Of a stretch of DNA of 64,000 nucleotides, positions 62,623 through 64,000 are shown in pieces. This DNA comes from Staphylococcus edaphicus (GTDB taxonomy: Bacteria; Bacillota; Bacilli; Staphylococcales; Staphylococcaceae). The stretch covers positions 211,846 through 275,845 of the forward strand of contig NZ_MRZN01000001.1 of the NCBI RefSeq assembly GCF_002614725.1. Reading direction: 5' to 3'. The translations under genes were made by a program, and so were the position numbers. The notes below the pieces were generated by a model. That model searched no databases. It was given only the letters and a program-made list of their open reading frames with translations, and was not told the origin of the DNA. How positions within the stretch are numbered: the first letter of the stretch is position 1; every line of letters starts with the position of its first letter.

Positions 62623-62883
62623 ATGGAAAATTTTGATAAAACAATGAAATTTAATTATGATGAAATTCCAAAAGAAGATGTCAAAACAGTATTACAAAAT
62701 GTCTATAATACATTAGAAGAAAGAGGATATAATCCTGTAAATCAAATCGTTGGTTACTTATTATCAGGAGATCCTGCTTATATTCCACGCAATAATGAAG
62801 CAAGAAATCAAATACGTCGCATTGACCGCGATGATATTATGGAAGAACTCGTTTCAAACTATTTGCAAGAGAAATCAAATTAA
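62623..62883 (+). CDS. IreB family regulatory phosphoprotein (YrzL)
   Basis: The 86-residue protein from ATG 62623 (AAAGGAGTG upstream) begins [14 protein letters not shown] and contains [20 protein letters not shown], the core of the IreB/DUF965 family. In Enterococcus, IreB is a substrate of the PASTA kinase IreK and affects cephalosporin tolerance; a similar link here is inferred. The longer in-frame extension to 62578 lacks a ribosome site. ruvX follows by 3 bases. Confidence 0.92.
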   Translation: MENFDKTMKFNYDEIPKEDVKTVLQNVYNTLEERGYNPVNQIVGYLLSGDPAYIPRNNEARNQIRRIDRDDIMEELVSNYLQEKSN

Positions 62884-62886
62884 TTT

Positions 62887-63315
62887 ATGTTAAAACATAA
62901 AATTATAGGGTTAGATGTAGGTAGTAAGACTGTTGGCATTGCAATAAGTGATCTGATGGGTTGGACAGCCCAAGGATTAGATACACTCCGTATAGACGAA
63001 GAGAACAATGAATTAGGTATTGATGCATTGGTGAAAATTATAAAAAGAGATAACGTTGGTACCGTTGTAATCGGGTTACCAAAAAATATGAACAATTCTA
63101 TTGGATTTCGAGGCGAGGCTTCGTTACAATACAAGGAGCAACTTCAAGAAGCATTGCCATCATTAGAAATAATAATGTGGGATGAACGATTAAGCACTAT
63201 GGCTGCAGAACGTTCACTGCTTGAAGCAGATGTTTCTAGACAGAAACGAAAAAAAGTAATCGATAAAATGGCAGCAGTATTTATATTACAAGGCTATTTA
63301 GATTCATTACAATAA
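62887..63315 (+). CDS. ruvX: Putative pre-16S rRNA nuclease / Holliday junction resolvase RuvX
   Basis: The 142-residue RNase H-like protein (YqgF) begins [17 protein letters not shown], supplying the first catalytic Asp. [14 protein letters not shown] and [14 protein letters not shown] are the other family blocks. Biochemistry in E. coli points to maturation of the 16S 5' end; the resolvase name is historical. It starts 3 bases after the IreB gene and has no strong ribosome site of its own, so translation is probably coupled. Confidence 0.93.
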   Translation: MLKHKIIGLDVGSKTVGIAISDLMGWTAQGLDTLRIDEENNELGIDALVKIIKRDNVGTVVIGLPKNMNNSIGFRGEASLQYKEQLQEALPSLEIIMWDERLSTMAAERSLLEADVSRQKRKKVIDKMAAVFILQGYLDSLQ

Positions 63316-63331
63316 AAAGGAGCGTTTAATA

Positions 63332-63658
63332 ATGACAGAACATAATCACGATTCTCAATTAGAAATTAACAACGAAGAGGAGTTACTTACTTTATATGAT
63401 GAAGAAGGTAATGAAGTCTTATACCGCAAAGTATTAGAATTCTTCCATCCAGAATTCAAAAAAGAATATGTCATTCTTGCAGAAGAAGGGGCAGAGTCAG
63501 ATGATGATGATCTGATAGAATTAGTACCTATGATTAATGAACCAGATGAAAATGGTGAAGGTGGAAAATTCTTACCAGTAGAAACTGATGAAGAATGGGA
63601 TATGATTGAAGAGGTAGTTAATACTGAAATGGACGATCATGACCATGATCATGAATAA
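63332..63658 (+). CDS. DUF1292 family protein (YrzB)
   Basis: This very acidic 108-residue protein is the conserved third member of the ireB-ruvX-yrzB set. Its core ([20 protein letters not shown], then [11 protein letters not shown]) matches DUF1292. It ends in a His/Asp repeat (DDHDHDHE), which could bind metal. AAAGGAG lies upstream of the ATG. The function is unknown. A palindrome and a terminator follow. Confidence 0.92.
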   Translation: MTEHNHDSQLEINNEEELLTLYDEEGNEVLYRKVLEFFHPEFKKEYVILAEEGAESDDDDLIELVPMINEPDENGEGGKFLPVETDEEWDMIEEVVNTEMDDHDHDHE

Positions 63659-63699
63659 TTAAAATAACAATTTCTTGTTAAATCTTTGATATTAATGTA

Positions 63700-63725
63700 A
63701 ACCATACTGAATATTCAGTATGGTT
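63700..63725. repeat. Perfect 26-bp palindrome downstream of yrzB
   Basis: AACCATACTGAAT and ATTCAGTATGGTT form an exact palindrome with no loop and no T run (TTTCAGA follows). It may be part of the operon terminator or a protein-binding site. Confidence 0.7.
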
Positions 63726-63737
63726 TCAGAACGTAGA

Positions 63738-63782
63738 CAAACCTTGCGCAAATTAATGCGTAAGGTTTGTTTATTTTTATTT
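63738..63782 (+). terminator. Terminator of alaS-ireB-ruvX-yrzB
   Basis: CAAACCTTGCGCA and TGCGTAAGGTTTG form a 13-pair stem (one G-T) at 63738-63769, followed by TTTATTTTTATTT. Confidence 0.88.
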
Positions 63783-63814
63783 ATATAGTTATTTTTCAAA
63801 AAAGCAGTGGTCTT

Positions 63815-64000
63815 TCAGACCATTACCGGGCCTTTTACTAACCACATTGCTATTTTTTTAAGATTCATGGCAGCACAAATTAGCGTGGTATCCATGGAAA
63901 CTTTGTCATGTCCTCTATATCTCGTCCATCGCATACCATGCTGCTCTTTTGCATCACCAAATCTTCTCTCTATTGTTTGACTTCGCATTTTATATTGTTT
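63815..64000 (-). mobile_element. IS1182-type transposase, C-terminal end (partial)
   Basis: On the reverse strand the reading frame continues from beyond the window and ends at TGA (63815-63817). The visible 61 residues include TIERRFGDAKEQHGMRWTRY and HDKVSMDTTLICAAMNLKKI. The conserved catalytic-Glu region and the MNLKK end are characteristic of DDE transposases of the IS1182 group. A small hairpin with an A run on the + strand (63796-63822) looks like the transposase terminator. The inverted repeat marking the element's end should lie between about 63770 and 63815, but I cannot fix it without the other end. Confidence 0.85.

Overview
The window is a stretch of low-G+C Gram-positive chromosome from a Staphylococcus. 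The gene order (thrS-lysP-infC-rpmI-rplT, tig-clpX-ysxC-hemAXCDBL, valS-folC, mreCD-rplU-prp-rpmA-obg, ruvAB-queA-tgt-yajC-secDF-recJ-apt-rel-dtd-lytH-hisS-aspS, cymR-iscS-mnmA-TPR-recD2-alaS) is the standard staphylococcal backbone. L27 carries the Firmicute N-terminal extension together with its protease Prp, and lytH and cymR are present. From memory, several proteins (IF3, HemA, AlaS) differ clearly from their S. aureus counterparts, so I read it as another staphylococcal species. I cannot name the species from sequence alone. Nearly all genes are on the + strand; tag, rarA, an LLM monooxygenase, one tiny membrane protein and an IS transposase are on the - strand.

Layout. 1-2029: the thrS tail, then a lysine riboswitch and the lysine permease gene. 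2035-3460: L20 leader, infC-rpmI-rplT. 3619-5165: a Nudix hydrolase and a repeat-type protein. 5265-8862: tig, clpX, ysxC. 8973-15220: haem biosynthesis hemA-hemX-hemC-hemD-hemB-hemL. 15270-17161: an AbrB-like membrane protein and tag, convergent. 17190-21404: Val T-box, valS, folC. 21798-22616: an orphan squalene/phytoene-synthase-like gene. 22854-25633: comC, radC and four small membrane or acidic proteins. 26136-30441: mreCD, L21 leader-rplU-prp-rpmA, obg, pheB. 30454-45672: DNA repair, tRNA modification, secretion and stringent-response genes up to hisS. 45685-48615: aspS, 6S RNA, tcdA. 48660-50443: rarA and cymR, divergent. 50571-54078: an accessory-looking block with two small CsbD-like proteins, a flavin monooxygenase and an ABC-F ATPase. 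54139-63658: iscS, mnmA, TPR protein, recD2, alaS, ireB/yrzL, ruvX, yrzB. 63815-64000: the 3' end of an IS1182-type transposase gene running off the window.

RNA-level control is dense. I see a lysine riboswitch, three T-box leaders (valS, hisS-aspS, alaS), ribosomal-protein leaders for infC and rplU, 6S RNA and many clear intrinsic terminators. Several starts are non-ATG (ATA for infC; TTG or GTG for mreC, queA, mnmA, ruvA, comC, secDF and rel), chosen from Shine-Dalgarno spacing.

Most of the window is conserved housekeeping sequence, and I did not find a convincing new defence or mobile system. The items most worth a second look are the orphan squalene-synthase-like protein with an altered second Asp motif, the ABC-F/monooxygenase pair with a possible leader peptide, the hisS-aspS T-box whose tRNA identity is unclear, and the IS next to the yrzB terminator.
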